59,266 nt of DNA from positions 1 to 59,266 of the forward strand of contig JAAEOI010000096.1 in NCBI GenBank assembly GCA_024244665.1, read 5' to 3'. Position 1 is the stretch's first letter, and every line of letters begins with the position of its first letter. This document shows positions 27,009-36,480 of this stretch, piece by piece. The position numbers were made by a program, and so were the translations under genes. Origin of the DNA: Bacteroidota bacterium. Its GTDB lineage: Bacteria > Bacteroidota > Bacteroidia > Bacteroidales > GCA-2748055. The notes below the pieces were generated by a model. The model ran no database searches. It worked only from the letters and a program-made list of their open reading frames with translations, and was not told the DNA's origin.

Positions 27009-27962
27009 TTGAACTACAACAACATAATCAAGGTATCCGCAGTTGTTCTTCTTCTGTTCCAGCCCCTCCTCCTAACGGCGCAGCATAATATCATATACCG
27101 GAACCATCACATCCACCCGGTGATGGTTAATCCGGCAACTGCGGGCAGCGAGTTCATCCCGGTTGCTGCCCTCTCCTACCATAAACAGTGGCTTGGCATT
27201 AATCAGTCTCCCTCAACTCTGCTTGCCAGCACCAGTCTGAGGATGGGGAATTTTGACTATTACAATCCCAAGATGATGATCAACAATTCCCGGTTGAAGG
27301 CAAAGGAGAGAATAGGGCTGGGATTCGGTATCTATGCAGATCAGAACGGACAGGTTGGTTCCAGGGGATTAAACCTGGCATATGCATACCACATCAAATT
27401 ATCAGGATCCAGCCTGGCATTTGGTCTATCAGGGAATGTCGAACAAACAGTGATTGATGGATCTTCCTGGGATCCCATAACACCTGGTGATCCTCTGCTG
27501 GAAACCATCCGTGATTCCTATTACAACTTCAATGCTAACGTGGGAATCTTCCTCAGCGGGGCTAAATACTTCGCCGGTTTTGCAGTCAATCACCTGATTC
27601 CCCTGGAGAATAAGCTTGAACCGGGAGAGAATGTCAAGCAGGATTATATCCTTCAAGCAGGCTACCTTTTCAGAAGCATGAAGAACTTTAAAATTGAGCC
27701 ATCGCTGCACTTCCGGTACCTCGATTATGAAAGCCTTGAATATGATATCAGTACCAAGCTGTACCTACGGCACATTCATTGGATCGCCCTCACCTACCGC
27801 TCCTATCAGGCCCTGGCACTTACAGCAGGCATGAAAATCAGCCACTTCTACCTTGCATATCAGTTTGAGGCGAACCTCTCCAGCGTGGTTGGGTACGGTG
27901 CCGGAAGTCACGGTCTGCATGTGGGTATAAACCTTGGCATGAGAGGCCTTGAAGGATATTAA
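27009..27962 (+). CDS. PorP/SprF family type IX secretion membrane protein
   Basis: The product has 317 residues, starting at TTG 27009 with a purine-rich GGAAGGGA 4 nt upstream and giving a good signal peptide ending LLLTAQ. It shows the family start YRNHHIHPVMVNPATAGSE, then SYHKQWLGINQSPSTLL and barrel strands to FEANLSSVVGYGAGSHG. PorP/SprF proteins are outer-membrane partners of gliding/T9SS machinery and often pair with a secreted CHU_C protein, as here with the next gene. Confidence 0.9.
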   Translation: MNYNNIIKVSAVVLLLFQPLLLTAQHNIIYRNHHIHPVMVNPATAGSEFIPVAALSYHKQWLGINQSPSTLLASTSLRMGNFDYYNPKMMINNSRLKAKERIGLGFGIYADQNGQVGSRGLNLAYAYHIKLSGSSLAFGLSGNVEQTVIDGSSWDPITPGDPLLETIRDSYYNFNANVGIFLSGAKYFAGFAVNHLIPLENKLEPGENVKQDYILQAGYLFRSMKNFKIEPSLHFRYLDYESLEYDISTKLYLRHIHWIALTYRSYQALALTAGMKISHFYLAYQFEANLSSVVGYGAGSHGLHVGINLGMRGLEGY

Positions 27963-27983
27963 GCAGGAAAGTAAACCAACAGA

Positions 27984-29102
27984 ATGAAAAGAAGCTTAGA
28001 TATAATCCTGATCCTCCTCCTGCTCTTTCCAGTGCTCGCCTCAGCACAGTACCTTTCAAACCCATCATTTGAGGGTGGTCCCAGTGGGATTGCCCTGACA
28101 CCTCCTGATTGGAGTCCTTTCTATCACCAGAGTACTCCTGATACTGAACCTCTCGCCTGTGATGATTTTACTGCTTCTGATGGAGATACTTATGTAACCC
28201 TGGTTGCCCATGGCTCCTTAAGTTCCACTCCAAACATCCCTGAAAACTGTCAGACCCAACTAACTCAGCCTTTGGTTGCAGGCAGTTGCTATACCCTTTC
28301 AATGGATCTGGCCTCCAGGGATGACCTCGGCCATTACGCCTGGGGAGAAGGATTCATTCACTACCGGGCTACGGTAAACCTGAAGGTGTTTGGAAGCAGC
28401 ATCAGCTCAGAAAAGGGAGTGCTGCTTGCTGAGATCGGTCCGGTTACAAATGTGAACTGGGAAAACAGCTCCTTTATCATCAAACCGAAAATTGAAGTTA
28501 ATTACCTGCTTCTTGAAGTGGCATTTGAAGATGCAGGCGCCCTAAACGGGAATATACTGGTCGATAACATGATCCTTTCTTATCTAGCTCCTGATGCTAA
28601 CATTATGCTTGATGAAACATTCAGCACAGCCGACCTTCCCATTATCATCGAGGCCAGCGAAAGCTACAGCTACACCTGGTCTCCCAACACAGGCCTCTCC
28701 TGCTACGACTGCCGCTCGCCCCAGGTTAACAGCAATAATTCCAGGACCTATACCTGTTCAGTCACCTCTTCATCAAACGGATGCCCCGCCAATGAGCTCT
28801 TCATACTGACTTTCGAAGACAATCCCGTGTTGCCGGGTGATTTTAAGATTCCCAACGTATTTACCCCCAATGGCGACGGAACCAACGATCGTTTCGTGAT
28901 CAGTGGATTGCCCCCCAACAGCGCCCTCCTGGTTTATGACCGTTCGGGTCTGAAACTCTATTCCAGCGATGCCTACAACAATGAATGGGACGGATCAGAT
29001 ATGGACGGGAATCCTCTTCCTGAAGATACCTACTGGTATGTCCTGACCACACAAGGTCAGAACGGGAATCACAAAGGACCTGTATATCTGAAACGGAATT
29101 AA
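27984..29102 (+). CDS. Secreted protein with CHU_C (gliding-motility-associated) C-terminal domain
   Basis: The product has 372 residues with a signal peptide (LDIILILLLLFPVLASAQ). Residues 20-200 form a galactose-binding-like carbohydrate module (LSNPSFEGGPSG, CYTLSMDLASRDD, ILVDNMIL). Next is a short Ig/SprB-like segment with paired Cys (LSCYDCRSPQ, TYTCSVTSS). The C-terminus is the type B T9SS sorting domain (FKIPNVFTPNGDGTNDRFVISG through DTYWYVL). It is likely exported through type IX secretion with the upstream PorP/SprF protein. Confidence 0.88.
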   Translation: MKRSLDIILILLLLFPVLASAQYLSNPSFEGGPSGIALTPPDWSPFYHQSTPDTEPLACDDFTASDGDTYVTLVAHGSLSSTPNIPENCQTQLTQPLVAGSCYTLSMDLASRDDLGHYAWGEGFIHYRATVNLKVFGSSISSEKGVLLAEIGPVTNVNWENSSFIIKPKIEVNYLLLEVAFEDAGALNGNILVDNMILSYLAPDANIMLDETFSTADLPIIIEASESYSYTWSPNTGLSCYDCRSPQVNSNNSRTYTCSVTSSSNGCPANELFILTFEDNPVLPGDFKIPNVFTPNGDGTNDRFVISGLPPNSALLVYDRSGLKLYSSDAYNNEWDGSDMDGNPLPEDTYWYVLTTQGQNGNHKGPVYLKRN

Positions 29103-29113
29103 TCTCTTGCAGG

Positions 29114-29881
29114 ATGAAAACAAAAAGCTTACAGAATTTTCTATTCATGACTCTCGCAGCAGGCGCTTCTACGATGTGGCTTCAGGAGATACAGGCACAA
29201 GAAATTGACCTGGAGGATCAACTGATCCTCTACCTCCCGATGGACGGGACCGCTGAGGATAAAAGCGGGATGAATGTCCCTACAATGGTTGAAGGGCCGG
29301 TTCCGACGGAAGACCAGGTCGACAATTCGAGCCAGGCGTTTCTGTTTGACGGGATCGATGATAACATCATCCTGAACGACAACCAGGCCCTGATCACAGA
29401 AAAACAATTTACCATCTGTATGTGGGCAAGAATTGACGGACAAAGCCAGGCCCTCTTGCATAGCAATACTCTATTTGAGCAGCGTGATCATTTTGCAGTT
29501 GCACCTGTAGTTATTCATTTTACCGCAGAGGAAAATGGGAAGACCCGGCTTGTGTTAAGGAGCAGTGCCGAAAATGCGCTTTACCAGGTCGAAGCCGATT
29601 CCCTGGGCGATGGGTCGTGGCATTTTTATACAGCATTGATAGATGCTGACAGAATCATGCAGATTTACATCGACGGACAATGGAAGGCAAGCGCGACTTT
29701 AATGAACGATGGTAATTTCAACACCGGGATCAACAGGGTAAATATTGGCGCCCATCACCCCGGATCGATCATTACAGGGGCCTTTAACGGAGCCATCGAT
29801 GAGGTCTACATCTATAACAGGGCTTTGAAATTATGTGAAATTGAAACCCTCTATACCAGAGAATTATTGAATGAACGATGA
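29114..29881 (+). CDS. LamG/concanavalin-like secreted protein
   Basis: The product has 255 residues with a signal peptide ending QEIQAQ. It shows a LamG-3-type fold: LILYLPMDGTAEDKSG, AFLFDGIDDNIIL, FTICMWARID, GSWHFYTALIDADRIMQIYIDGQ and FNGAIDEVYIYNRALKLCEIETLY. No CHU_C or type A sorting domain follows. It starts 11 bp after the CHU_C gene, so it probably belongs to that operon. The stop lies one base from the convergent proA stop. Confidence 0.8.
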   Translation: MKTKSLQNFLFMTLAAGASTMWLQEIQAQEIDLEDQLILYLPMDGTAEDKSGMNVPTMVEGPVPTEDQVDNSSQAFLFDGIDDNIILNDNQALITEKQFTICMWARIDGQSQALLHSNTLFEQRDHFAVAPVVIHFTAEENGKTRLVLRSSAENALYQVEADSLGDGSWHFYTALIDADRIMQIYIDGQWKASATLMNDGNFNTGINRVNIGAHHPGSIITGAFNGAIDEVYIYNRALKLCEIETLYTRELLNER

Positions 29882-29882
29882 C

Positions 29883-31130
29883 TTACTTCCGGATCTGACC
29901 TGATCCATAGATCACATATTTGTTTGTAGTAAGTTCCTTCAGTCCCATGGGGCCCCGGGCGTGCAGTTTCTGGGTACTGATCCCGATCTCGGCACCATAC
30001 CCAAACTCAAATCCGTCGGTAAACCTGGTTGAGGCATTCACATAAACAGCCGCCGCATCGACACGGTCGAGGAAATACTGGGCGTGACTGTAATTTTCAG
30101 TGACTATACTTTCCGAATGATTTGAACCATATTCATTGATGTGCTCCACAGCCTCTTCAAGGGAACCCACCACCTTTGAACTGATGACCAGGTCGAGGTA
30201 CTCGGTGCCCCAATCCTCCTCCACTGCAGGACTGGCACCAGGGATCAGACTGCAGGTGGTTTCATCACCCCTGATCTCCACGTCTGCCTCAGCAAGGGCT
30301 TTCCCAATGGCTGGCAGTACCTGTGCAGCAACCTTTTCATGAACCAGGAGACTCTCCGCAGCATTGCAAACACCGGGACGGTGGGTCTTTGCATTAAAGA
30401 CTATGGGTACTGCCTTCTCCAGGTCGGCCGCCTCATCCACGTAGATGTGACAGTTGCCGACTCCGGTTTCAATTACGGGTACAGTGCTATTCTGAACCAC
30501 AGCCTGTATGAGTCCCGCCCCACCCCTGGGAATCAGGATGTCCAGGTAGTCGTTCAGTTTCATCATGGCCACGGCACTGTCGCGGCTCGTATCCTGTACA
30601 AGCTGTACCATATTCGGATCCAGTCCGCAGCTTTCTATGGCTTCATGGAAGATTTTTACAATGGCATTATTGGACCTGAAGGCCTCTTTCCCGCCTCTCA
30701 ATACACAAACATTCCCTGTCTTGATACAGAGTCCGGCCACATCAGCTGTCACGTTGGGCCTCGATTCGTAGATCACACCCACCACACCCAGTGGTACCCT
30801 TTTTTTGCCGATCAGCAATCCGTTGGGCCTCTTCTTCATCTCCTCGATCTCCCCAATGGGATCATCCAGCTGCACAATCTCCCTCAGTCCCTCTGCAACA
30901 CCCAGGATCCGTTCATTCGAAAGGGTCAGCCGGTCCATGATGGCTCCTTTCAGCCCCATCTTCTTCCCTTGCTCCAGGTCAACAGTATTGGCTTCAAGAA
31001 TTCCGTCTGTATTTATTTCAAGCAGATCGGCAACCATCGACAAGATCCTGTTCTTCTGTTCTGTATTTAAATGGGCCAACTGCGAGGCAGCCTTTTTTGC
31101 CCTCTTCCCAATCACATTCAACTCTTCCAT
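29883..31130 (-). CDS. proA: Glutamate-5-semialdehyde dehydrogenase (gamma-glutamyl phosphate reductase)
   Basis: The product has 415 residues. It has the aldehyde-dehydrogenase fold with VPLGVVGVIYESRPNVTADVAGLC, the catalytic Cys in THRPGVCNAAESLLVH, and ARGPMGLKELTTNKYV near the end. It reduces gamma-glutamyl phosphate to the semialdehyde in proline synthesis. It is the last gene of the arg/pro operon, separated from proB by the 98-bp heptad array 4. Confidence 0.97.
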   Translation of the reverse strand: MEELNVIGKRAKKAASQLAHLNTEQKNRILSMVADLLEINTDGILEANTVDLEQGKKMGLKGAIMDRLTLSNERILGVAEGLREIVQLDDPIGEIEEMKKRPNGLLIGKKRVPLGVVGVIYESRPNVTADVAGLCIKTGNVCVLRGGKEAFRSNNAIVKIFHEAIESCGLDPNMVQLVQDTSRDSAVAMMKLNDYLDILIPRGGAGLIQAVVQNSTVPVIETGVGNCHIYVDEAADLEKAVPIVFNAKTHRPGVCNAAESLLVHEKVAAQVLPAIGKALAEADVEIRGDETTCSLIPGASPAVEEDWGTEYLDLVISSKVVGSLEEAVEHINEYGSNHSESIVTENYSHAQYFLDRVDAAAVYVNASTRFTDGFEFGYGAEIGISTQKLHARGPMGLKELTTNKYVIYGSGQIRK

Positions 31131-31146
31131 ATCTCAAAATCTATTA

Positions 31147-31244
31147 TTTACTGAGTACTGAGTACTGAATACTGAGTACTGTGTACTGTCCCCTGAGTAC
31201 TGTGTACTGAGTACTGAGAACTGTCCCCTGAGTACTGAGTACTG
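31147..31244 (-). repeat. CAGTNNN heptad array 4 (14 units) between proB and proA
   Basis: Fourteen heptads in one phase are read CAGTNNN on the minus strand (triplets act, aca, tct, att, aaa; two CAGGGGA units). The first unit abuts the TAA of proB with no spacer, and the last ends 16 nt before the proA ATG. The array must therefore lie within the proBA mRNA if these genes are cotranscribed. Confidence 0.95.
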
Positions 31245-32057
31245 TTATGCCATTTTGCTGGTGGACTCACTAACAAAAAACGTTCCCAGGTCTTTTCCTT
31301 CCAGGACATCGAGGATGGTTGCAGGATTATTGCCATCTGCAATTACCACATCCACATTATGCTCCCTGCAAAGTTCGGCGGCAGCAATTTTGGAGGCCAT
31401 TCCACCGGAACCCAGTTTTGATGATCCTTCCAGGTCAATATCCTTCAAATCATCACTTGCCTTCATCACCTTATGCACTTTCTGTGCAGAATGATGGATA
31501 TGGGGATCGGCAGTATAGACACCATCTGTATCGGTCAGGATCAGCAACAGGTCAGCCTGGACCAGGGTGGCAACAACTGCTGAAAGGGTATCGTTATCTC
31601 CAAATTCAATCTCATCGGTGATAACTGTATCATTCTCATTTACCACCGGGATAATCTCCATTTCCATGAGCTGAAGAAGGGTGTTCCTTGCATTTTTCCT
31701 ACGCAGACTGTTTTCGATCCCGTCGCGGGTGAGCAAAACCTGGGCTACTGTCTTGCTGTACTCATCAAAAAACTTCTGGTAAAGACGGATCAGGCCCACC
31801 TGTCCGATAGCCGCCAGGGCCTGTTTTTTTACCAGCTCGGTTGGCTTCTCCTCCAGTCCGATCATGCCCATACCTGCAGCAACCGCTCCCGACGAGACCA
31901 GGATTACTTCCTTGCCACTGTTCTGGAGATCGGAAAGGACCATGGCCAGCCGCTCCATTCGGAGCAGGTTGATCTTTCCATTCTCAAATGTAAGCAGGCT
32001 GGTACCCACTTTAACGACAATTCTCTTTTTCTCCTTCAAATATTTTCTGTGTGTCAT
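31245..32057 (-). CDS. proB: Glutamate 5-kinase (no PUA domain)
   Basis: The product has 270 residues. It shows the amino-acid kinase fold: RIVVKVGTSLLT, VILVSSGAVAAGMGMIGL, IIPVVNENDTV, EFGDNDTLSA, LLILTDTDGVYTADP and KLGSGGMASKIAAA. It phosphorylates the glutamate side chain as the first step of proline synthesis. The C-terminal PUA domain of E. coli ProB is absent. Its ATG overlaps the argH stop by 4 bp (translational coupling). Confidence 0.96.
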   Translation of the reverse strand: MTHRKYLKEKKRIVVKVGTSLLTFENGKINLLRMERLAMVLSDLQNSGKEVILVSSGAVAAGMGMIGLEEKPTELVKKQALAAIGQVGLIRLYQKFFDEYSKTVAQVLLTRDGIENSLRRKNARNTLLQLMEMEIIPVVNENDTVITDEIEFGDNDTLSAVVATLVQADLLLILTDTDGVYTADPHIHHSAQKVHKVMKASDDLKDIDLEGSSKLGSGGMASKIAAAELCREHNVDVVIADGNNPATILDVLEGKDLGTFFVSESTSKMA

Positions 32058-33400
32058 GTCTTCTTATAATAGTTCTTCAACGCTTCCACCACCTCTTTTC
32101 TCTCCACAAAACCAAAACCATTAAAAGCCTTGCTCAGCTTTGCTTTAACCTCCTCTGTGCCGGGATTTCCAATACTACCCAGGTGGGTATAGCTATGGTC
32201 CCGGCCCGGCCTGTAACGTCCACTATCTATCTCCCGGGCTACCTCCTTGTACGCATCCCTGAAAGGAATCCCGGTTTTTACTTTCTTATTTACTTCCTCA
32301 ACCGAATATAGATACTGGTAAGTTTCATCATCAAGAATGCTTTCATTGACCTTCACCTGCTCCATCACATACTGCATCATATGGATGCAGTTTTTCAGTT
32401 CTGCTATGGCCGGATGTATCACCTCTTTCAGGACCTGGAAATCGCGGTGGTACCCCGATATCAGGTTAGTGGTAACTACTGAAACTTCAGATGGGATATT
32501 CACCAGCCGGTTGCACCGTGCACGGATCAGTTCAAGTACATCCGGATTCTTCTTATGAGGCATGATGCTGGACCCGGTAGTGAGTTCGCCGGGAAGTGTC
32601 AGGAAAGAGAAATTCTGCCCCATGAAGAGAACGGAATCCATAGCCATCCTGGCAATTGTTGAAGCAATGGCGCTGATCCCGCTACCCACATACCATTCGG
32701 TCTTGCCCCTGTTAAGCTGTGCGTTCACCGAATTGATGTGCGGGGACTCAAAAGCCAACAAACGGGTGGTCAGTTCACGGTCGACCTGGAAAGAGGAACC
32801 AAAGCCAGCAGCCGAACCCAGGGGGTTCTGATTGACTACCGAGAATACACCCTGAAGAAAAGTCAGATCGTCGGCCAGCGCCTCACCATAAGCACCAAAC
32901 CACAATCCGAAGGATGAGGGCATGGCTATCTGCATATGTGTATAACCGGGCATCAGCACCCCGCTGTACTTCTCTGCCTGGGCAAGCAAAGTTACTGCCA
33001 GGGCATTAACGGCAGTGACAATTTCCTGCAGTTCCTCACGAAGAAAGAGCTTGATATCCACCATCACCTGGTCGTTTCGGGAGCGTCCCGTATGAATCCG
33101 TTTACCCAGGTCTCCCAGGGAGACCGTAAGTAACAACTCCACCTGGGAATGAATATCCTCCATACCTGGATCCAGGGCCACCTCTCCACGGTCCACATCC
33201 CTGTAGATTTCACCAAGCTTTTCAACAAGCAAGGCTGCCTCCTTCTTCTCAATGAGCCCCACTTCGGCCAGCATAATGGCATGGGCCATTGAGCCCAGAA
33301 CATCGAAGGGTGCCAACTCCATATCAAAAACCGGATCCATGCCTGTAGTAAATGAAAGAATCTTATCTTCAGTTGAAATATCCTTATCCCAGAGTTTCAT
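32054..33400 (-). CDS. argH: Argininosuccinate lyase
   Basis: The product has 448 residues. Fumarase/aspartase superfamily signatures are HTGRSRNDQV (103-112), the region around PGYTHMQIAMPS, and TTGSSIMPHKKNP with the catalytic Ser loop at about 276-285. It splits argininosuccinate into arginine and fumarate. The operon context is tight: 2 bp after the deacylase stop and a 4-bp overlap with proB. Confidence 0.97.
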   Translation of the reverse strand: MKLWDKDISTEDKILSFTTGMDPVFDMELAPFDVLGSMAHAIMLAEVGLIEKKEAALLVEKLGEIYRDVDRGEVALDPGMEDIHSQVELLLTVSLGDLGKRIHTGRSRNDQVMVDIKLFLREELQEIVTAVNALAVTLLAQAEKYSGVLMPGYTHMQIAMPSSFGLWFGAYGEALADDLTFLQGVFSVVNQNPLGSAAGFGSSFQVDRELTTRLLAFESPHINSVNAQLNRGKTEWYVGSGISAIASTIARMAMDSVLFMGQNFSFLTLPGELTTGSSIMPHKKNPDVLELIRARCNRLVNIPSEVSVVTTNLISGYHRDFQVLKEVIHPAIAELKNCIHMMQYVMEQVKVNESILDDETYQYLYSVEEVNKKVKTGIPFRDAYKEVAREIDSGRYRPGRDHSYTHLGSIGNPGTEEVKAKLSKAFNGFGFVERKEVVEALKNYYKKT

Positions 33401-33402
33401 CT

Positions 33403-34458
33403 CTATTTTGTTAACGTTTTCAGAAAATTACAATACCCTTTCACCCCGTTTTCAAGTTCCGATTCCAGTATATATTCATCCGCGGTATGTGACCTGGCTG
33501 AATCGCCCGGACCCATTTTCACCGCCGGAAAAGGAATCAGAGCCATATCCGAAAGGGTTGATGACCCGAAAGGTTCCAGATTATTTGCCCTGATGGCATC
33601 CATCAAAAAATGATCCTGGCTGAGCATGGAGGGCTTCAGCCTGGTGGAACGGGGTATAAGCTCAGCCTCGCATACACTGGAAATCATCTCTAGCATCCTC
33701 TCATTCCTATAGCGGTCATTGCTTCTTACATCAACGACAAATTTACACTCATCCGGAACCACATTGTGCCCTGTCCCAGCCGAAATAAGCGTTACCTGGG
33801 CTCCTGCAGGAGGCAACCATTGTGAAGGCTCACTGAAGGTGAGCGAAGAGATGGCCTTCACATCGTCCATTGCCTTGTAAATGGCATTTACACCTTCTTT
33901 CCGGGCAGCGTGACCGGCCACTCCCTTAACTGTACCATCCAGCACCATCAATCCGCGTTCTGCAACCGCCGGCTGCATCCCGGTGGGTTCACCCACAATC
34001 ACACCATCCAGCTTACCAAGCATGGGAATAAGTGATTCAATACCCAGGGCACCTGAAACCTCCTCCTCTGAACTGATCAGCAACAGGAGCTTAATCTGGT
34101 CCTTAATTTTCGGGGCCATCTCATGGTATGCCGCAATCATCGACACTACGGAAGCTCCCGCGTCATTGCTTCCCAGCCCGGTGATCCGCTCCCCCTCCAC
34201 AAGCGGTTCAAAGGGATCTGTCTTCCATCCCGCCACCGGGACCACAGTGTCAAGGTGAGAATTGAGAAGTATGGTGGTTCTTTTTCCCGACGGTCCCGGA
34301 TCACCAAGCAACAGGTTGTTATGGAGCCGAGTTACTTCATGGCCCATTCCCATGAGGAACTCCTCAAGGAAGGAGGCACGACGCTCCTCATTTCTACTTG
34401 TTGCAGGAATGGAGATCATCTCCTTCAGTAGCTCGGTATAGGGGACTTTAATACTCAT
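33403..34458 (-). CDS. M20-family ArgE-like N-acyl-ornithine/citrulline deacylase
   Basis: The product has 351 residues; the ATG at 34458 overlaps the proC TGA in an ATGA, which argues against the GTG/ATG further upstream. M20 zinc site: LNSHLDTVVPV, GSNDAGASVVSMIAAY, SSEEEVSGALG (catalytic and metal Glu), and a late His in SRSHTADEY. In Bacteroidota the arginine route commonly uses N-succinylated or N-acetylated intermediates deacylated at the citrulline step; which acyl group is removed cannot be read from sequence. It lies between proC and argH. Confidence 0.85.
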   Translation of the reverse strand: MSIKVPYTELLKEMISIPATSRNEERRASFLEEFLMGMGHEVTRLHNNLLLGDPGPSGKRTTILLNSHLDTVVPVAGWKTDPFEPLVEGERITGLGSNDAGASVVSMIAAYHEMAPKIKDQIKLLLLISSEEEVSGALGIESLIPMLGKLDGVIVGEPTGMQPAVAERGLMVLDGTVKGVAGHAARKEGVNAIYKAMDDVKAISSLTFSEPSQWLPPAGAQVTLISAGTGHNVVPDECKFVVDVRSNDRYRNERMLEMISSVCEAELIPRSTRLKPSMLSQDHFLMDAIRANNLEPFGSSTLSDMALIPFPAVKMGPGDSARSHTADEYILESELENGVKGYCNFLKTLTK

Positions 34459-35243
34459 TTCAGATCGGCGATACCGGAATATGATTTTATAATGCCTTTG
34501 ATCATGGCGGAACTGAGCCCAAAATGCTCCATCTCGTTTAAGCCCGAAATGGTGCATCCCATGGGTGTGGTAACCCGGTCAATCTCGGTTTCCGGATGGT
34601 TATTTGTCTGCAACAGCAGCTCGGCTGCTCCCCTTGCAGTCTGTGCCGCAATTTCACCAGCCTCATCGGCATGAAAACCGATCTGGATCCCGCCCTGGGA
34701 TACAGCCCTGATAACGCGAAGAAAAAAGGCAATACCACATGCCGCCAGGATGGTTGCTGCAGGCATAAGTTGCTCCTTAATCACCATGGTCTGGCCGAGA
34801 GACTCAAACAGCTCCCTTACCTGTTCCACCGGCTTGTCCTCTTCACCTGCTATGCAGGTCATGCTGGCACCGTACTCGATGGCAGTATTGGGCATAAGCC
34901 TGACCACCTCCACACCCGGGCCGGTCCACTCTTTTAATTCCTGGAGGCTGACAGCGGAGACTACACTGATCAGGATTTTACCATCCAGTAATAACTCATC
35001 CTTCACCTCCTGCACAACCTCAGCGGCCTGTCCGGGAAGTACTGCAAGCAGAATAAAATCACACTCCCTGGCCACTGTCAGGTTATCTGTAATGACATAT
35101 CCGGCATTCTCCTGATCGACCAGTAAACTGCTTCTTTTCCTGGAGAGGAAGATTTGCGAAGGCGACTTTCCGCCATGATCAACCAGTCCCTTCGCAATAG
35201 CGCATCCGATGTTTCCGGCTCCAATAATTCCTATCTTTTTCAT
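34455..35243 (-). CDS. proC: Pyrroline-5-carboxylate reductase
   Basis: The product has 262 residues. The Rossmann start KKIGIIGAGNIGCAIAKGLVDHG is followed by DFILLAVLPGQAAEVVQEV and VVRLMPNTAIEYGASMT. The C-terminal dimerisation part has TTPMGCTISGLNEME, the P5CR signature region. It reduces P5C to proline. Being in the arg operon fits a shared glutamate-semialdehyde/ornithine precursor pool. Confidence 0.95.
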   Translation of the reverse strand: MKKIGIIGAGNIGCAIAKGLVDHGGKSPSQIFLSRKRSSLLVDQENAGYVITDNLTVARECDFILLAVLPGQAAEVVQEVKDELLLDGKILISVVSAVSLQELKEWTGPGVEVVRLMPNTAIEYGASMTCIAGEEDKPVEQVRELFESLGQTMVIKEQLMPAATILAACGIAFFLRVIRAVSQGGIQIGFHADEAGEIAAQTARGAAELLLQTNNHPETEIDRVTTPMGCTISGLNEMEHFGLSSAMIKGIIKSYSGIADLK

Positions 35244-35267
35244 CTTCTCAATTTTTTATTATCCAGA

Positions 35268-36470
35268 CTAAATTGTCTCCCCGGTACCATTCACCGAATA
35301 CCAAATCCTCTGCTGGTTCCCGAGAATCCTGGTAAATCCGTTCACCTCATCGGCGGTCCATGCCTTGTTCATTTCACCGTAGGTAGCGAAGGAGGCGTTC
35401 ATCAGATCGAAGGGACTCTCCACCCCGGTAGTAACATAACTGTAGGGACGGAAGCGGACTGTTACCTTCCCGCTTACATTATCCTGAGAGGAATCCAGGA
35501 AGGCCTCCAGGTCCCGCATAACCGGTTCCAGGTACTGTGCCTCGTGAACGAACATTCCGTACCACTGCCCGATCTGCTCCTTCCAGTGCAGCTGCCACCT
35601 GGTAAGCACATGTTTTTCAAGTGCCAGGTGGGCATCAATGATCACCCTGGCCGCGGCAGCTTCAAAACCAACACGCCCCTTGATCCCGATAATAGTATCT
35701 CCCACATGAACATCACGTCCTACTCCCCAGGGTCCTGCAATTTTCTCCAGCTCCCTGATCAAGGCCAGAGGTTCATAAGTCTGGCCGTTCAACTCAACAG
35801 GCTCCCCTTTGTCAAACCCGATGGTCACCGTTTCCGTTCCCGACTTTTCAACCCGGGTGGGGTATGCTTCTTCCGGCAACTCACCATCCGAAACCAGGGT
35901 TTCCTTTCCTCCCACACTGGTTCCCCAGATTCCCTGGTTGATGGAGTACTCCACCTTGCTCCAGTTCATCTCAACACCAGCTTTCTGCAGGTATTCAATC
36001 TCATCCTCCCTGGATATCTGCAAGTCACGAATGGGGGTAATGACCTCAATATCCGGAGCGAGCACCTGAAACACCAGGTCGAACCTGACCTGGTCGTTGC
36101 CCGCAGCTGTTGAACCATGGGCTATCTTTTTAAACCCGTGCTCTTTAGCATAATTCACAAGTGCCATAGCCTGGAACGTTCTTTCCGAACTGACCGACAG
36201 CGGATAACTTCTGTTCCTGAGTACATTTCCAAAAATCATGTACCTTACACAACGGTAATAATAGTCAGCAGTAGCATCCAGTACTTCATGTGAAACGATC
36301 CCCAGGCTCCCGGCATGAGCTTTCACACTGTTTAACTCCGACTCTGAAAAACCTCCCGTTTTCACAAGGGCGGAATGCACCTCCATATTTTTCTCTCTGG
36401 CCAGGTAAATGGCGCAAAATGTAGTATCCAATCCCCCGCTAAAGGCCAATAACACTTTATCTTTTTTCAT
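35268..36470 (-). CDS. argG: Argininosuccinate synthase
   Basis: The product has 400 residues. The N-type ATP pyrophosphatase P-loop LLAFSGGLDTTFCAIYLA is present, with AHGSTAAGNDQVRFDL, EYSINQGIWGTSVGG and FDKGEPVELNG. It ligates citrulline and aspartate with ATP. It lies 10 bp downstream of the GNAT gene and 24 bp upstream of proC. Confidence 0.96.
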   Translation of the reverse strand: MKKDKVLLAFSGGLDTTFCAIYLAREKNMEVHSALVKTGGFSESELNSVKAHAGSLGIVSHEVLDATADYYYRCVRYMIFGNVLRNRSYPLSVSSERTFQAMALVNYAKEHGFKKIAHGSTAAGNDQVRFDLVFQVLAPDIEVITPIRDLQISREDEIEYLQKAGVEMNWSKVEYSINQGIWGTSVGGKETLVSDGELPEEAYPTRVEKSGTETVTIGFDKGEPVELNGQTYEPLALIRELEKIAGPWGVGRDVHVGDTIIGIKGRVGFEAAAARVIIDAHLALEKHVLTRWQLHWKEQIGQWYGMFVHEAQYLEPVMRDLEAFLDSSQDNVSGKVTVRFRPYSYVTTGVESPFDLMNASFATYGEMNKAWTADEVNGFTRILGNQQRIWYSVNGTGETI

Positions 36471-36480
36471 CTCTATTTTT

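Noticed and set aside
30339..31070. Plus-strand frame of 243 codons antisense to proA
   Set aside because: Shadow of proA; no start context and no recognisable domain.
35154..36113. Long plus-strand frame antisense to argG and proC
   Set aside because: Composition is that of a shadow frame; argG and proC on the other strand have intact motifs.
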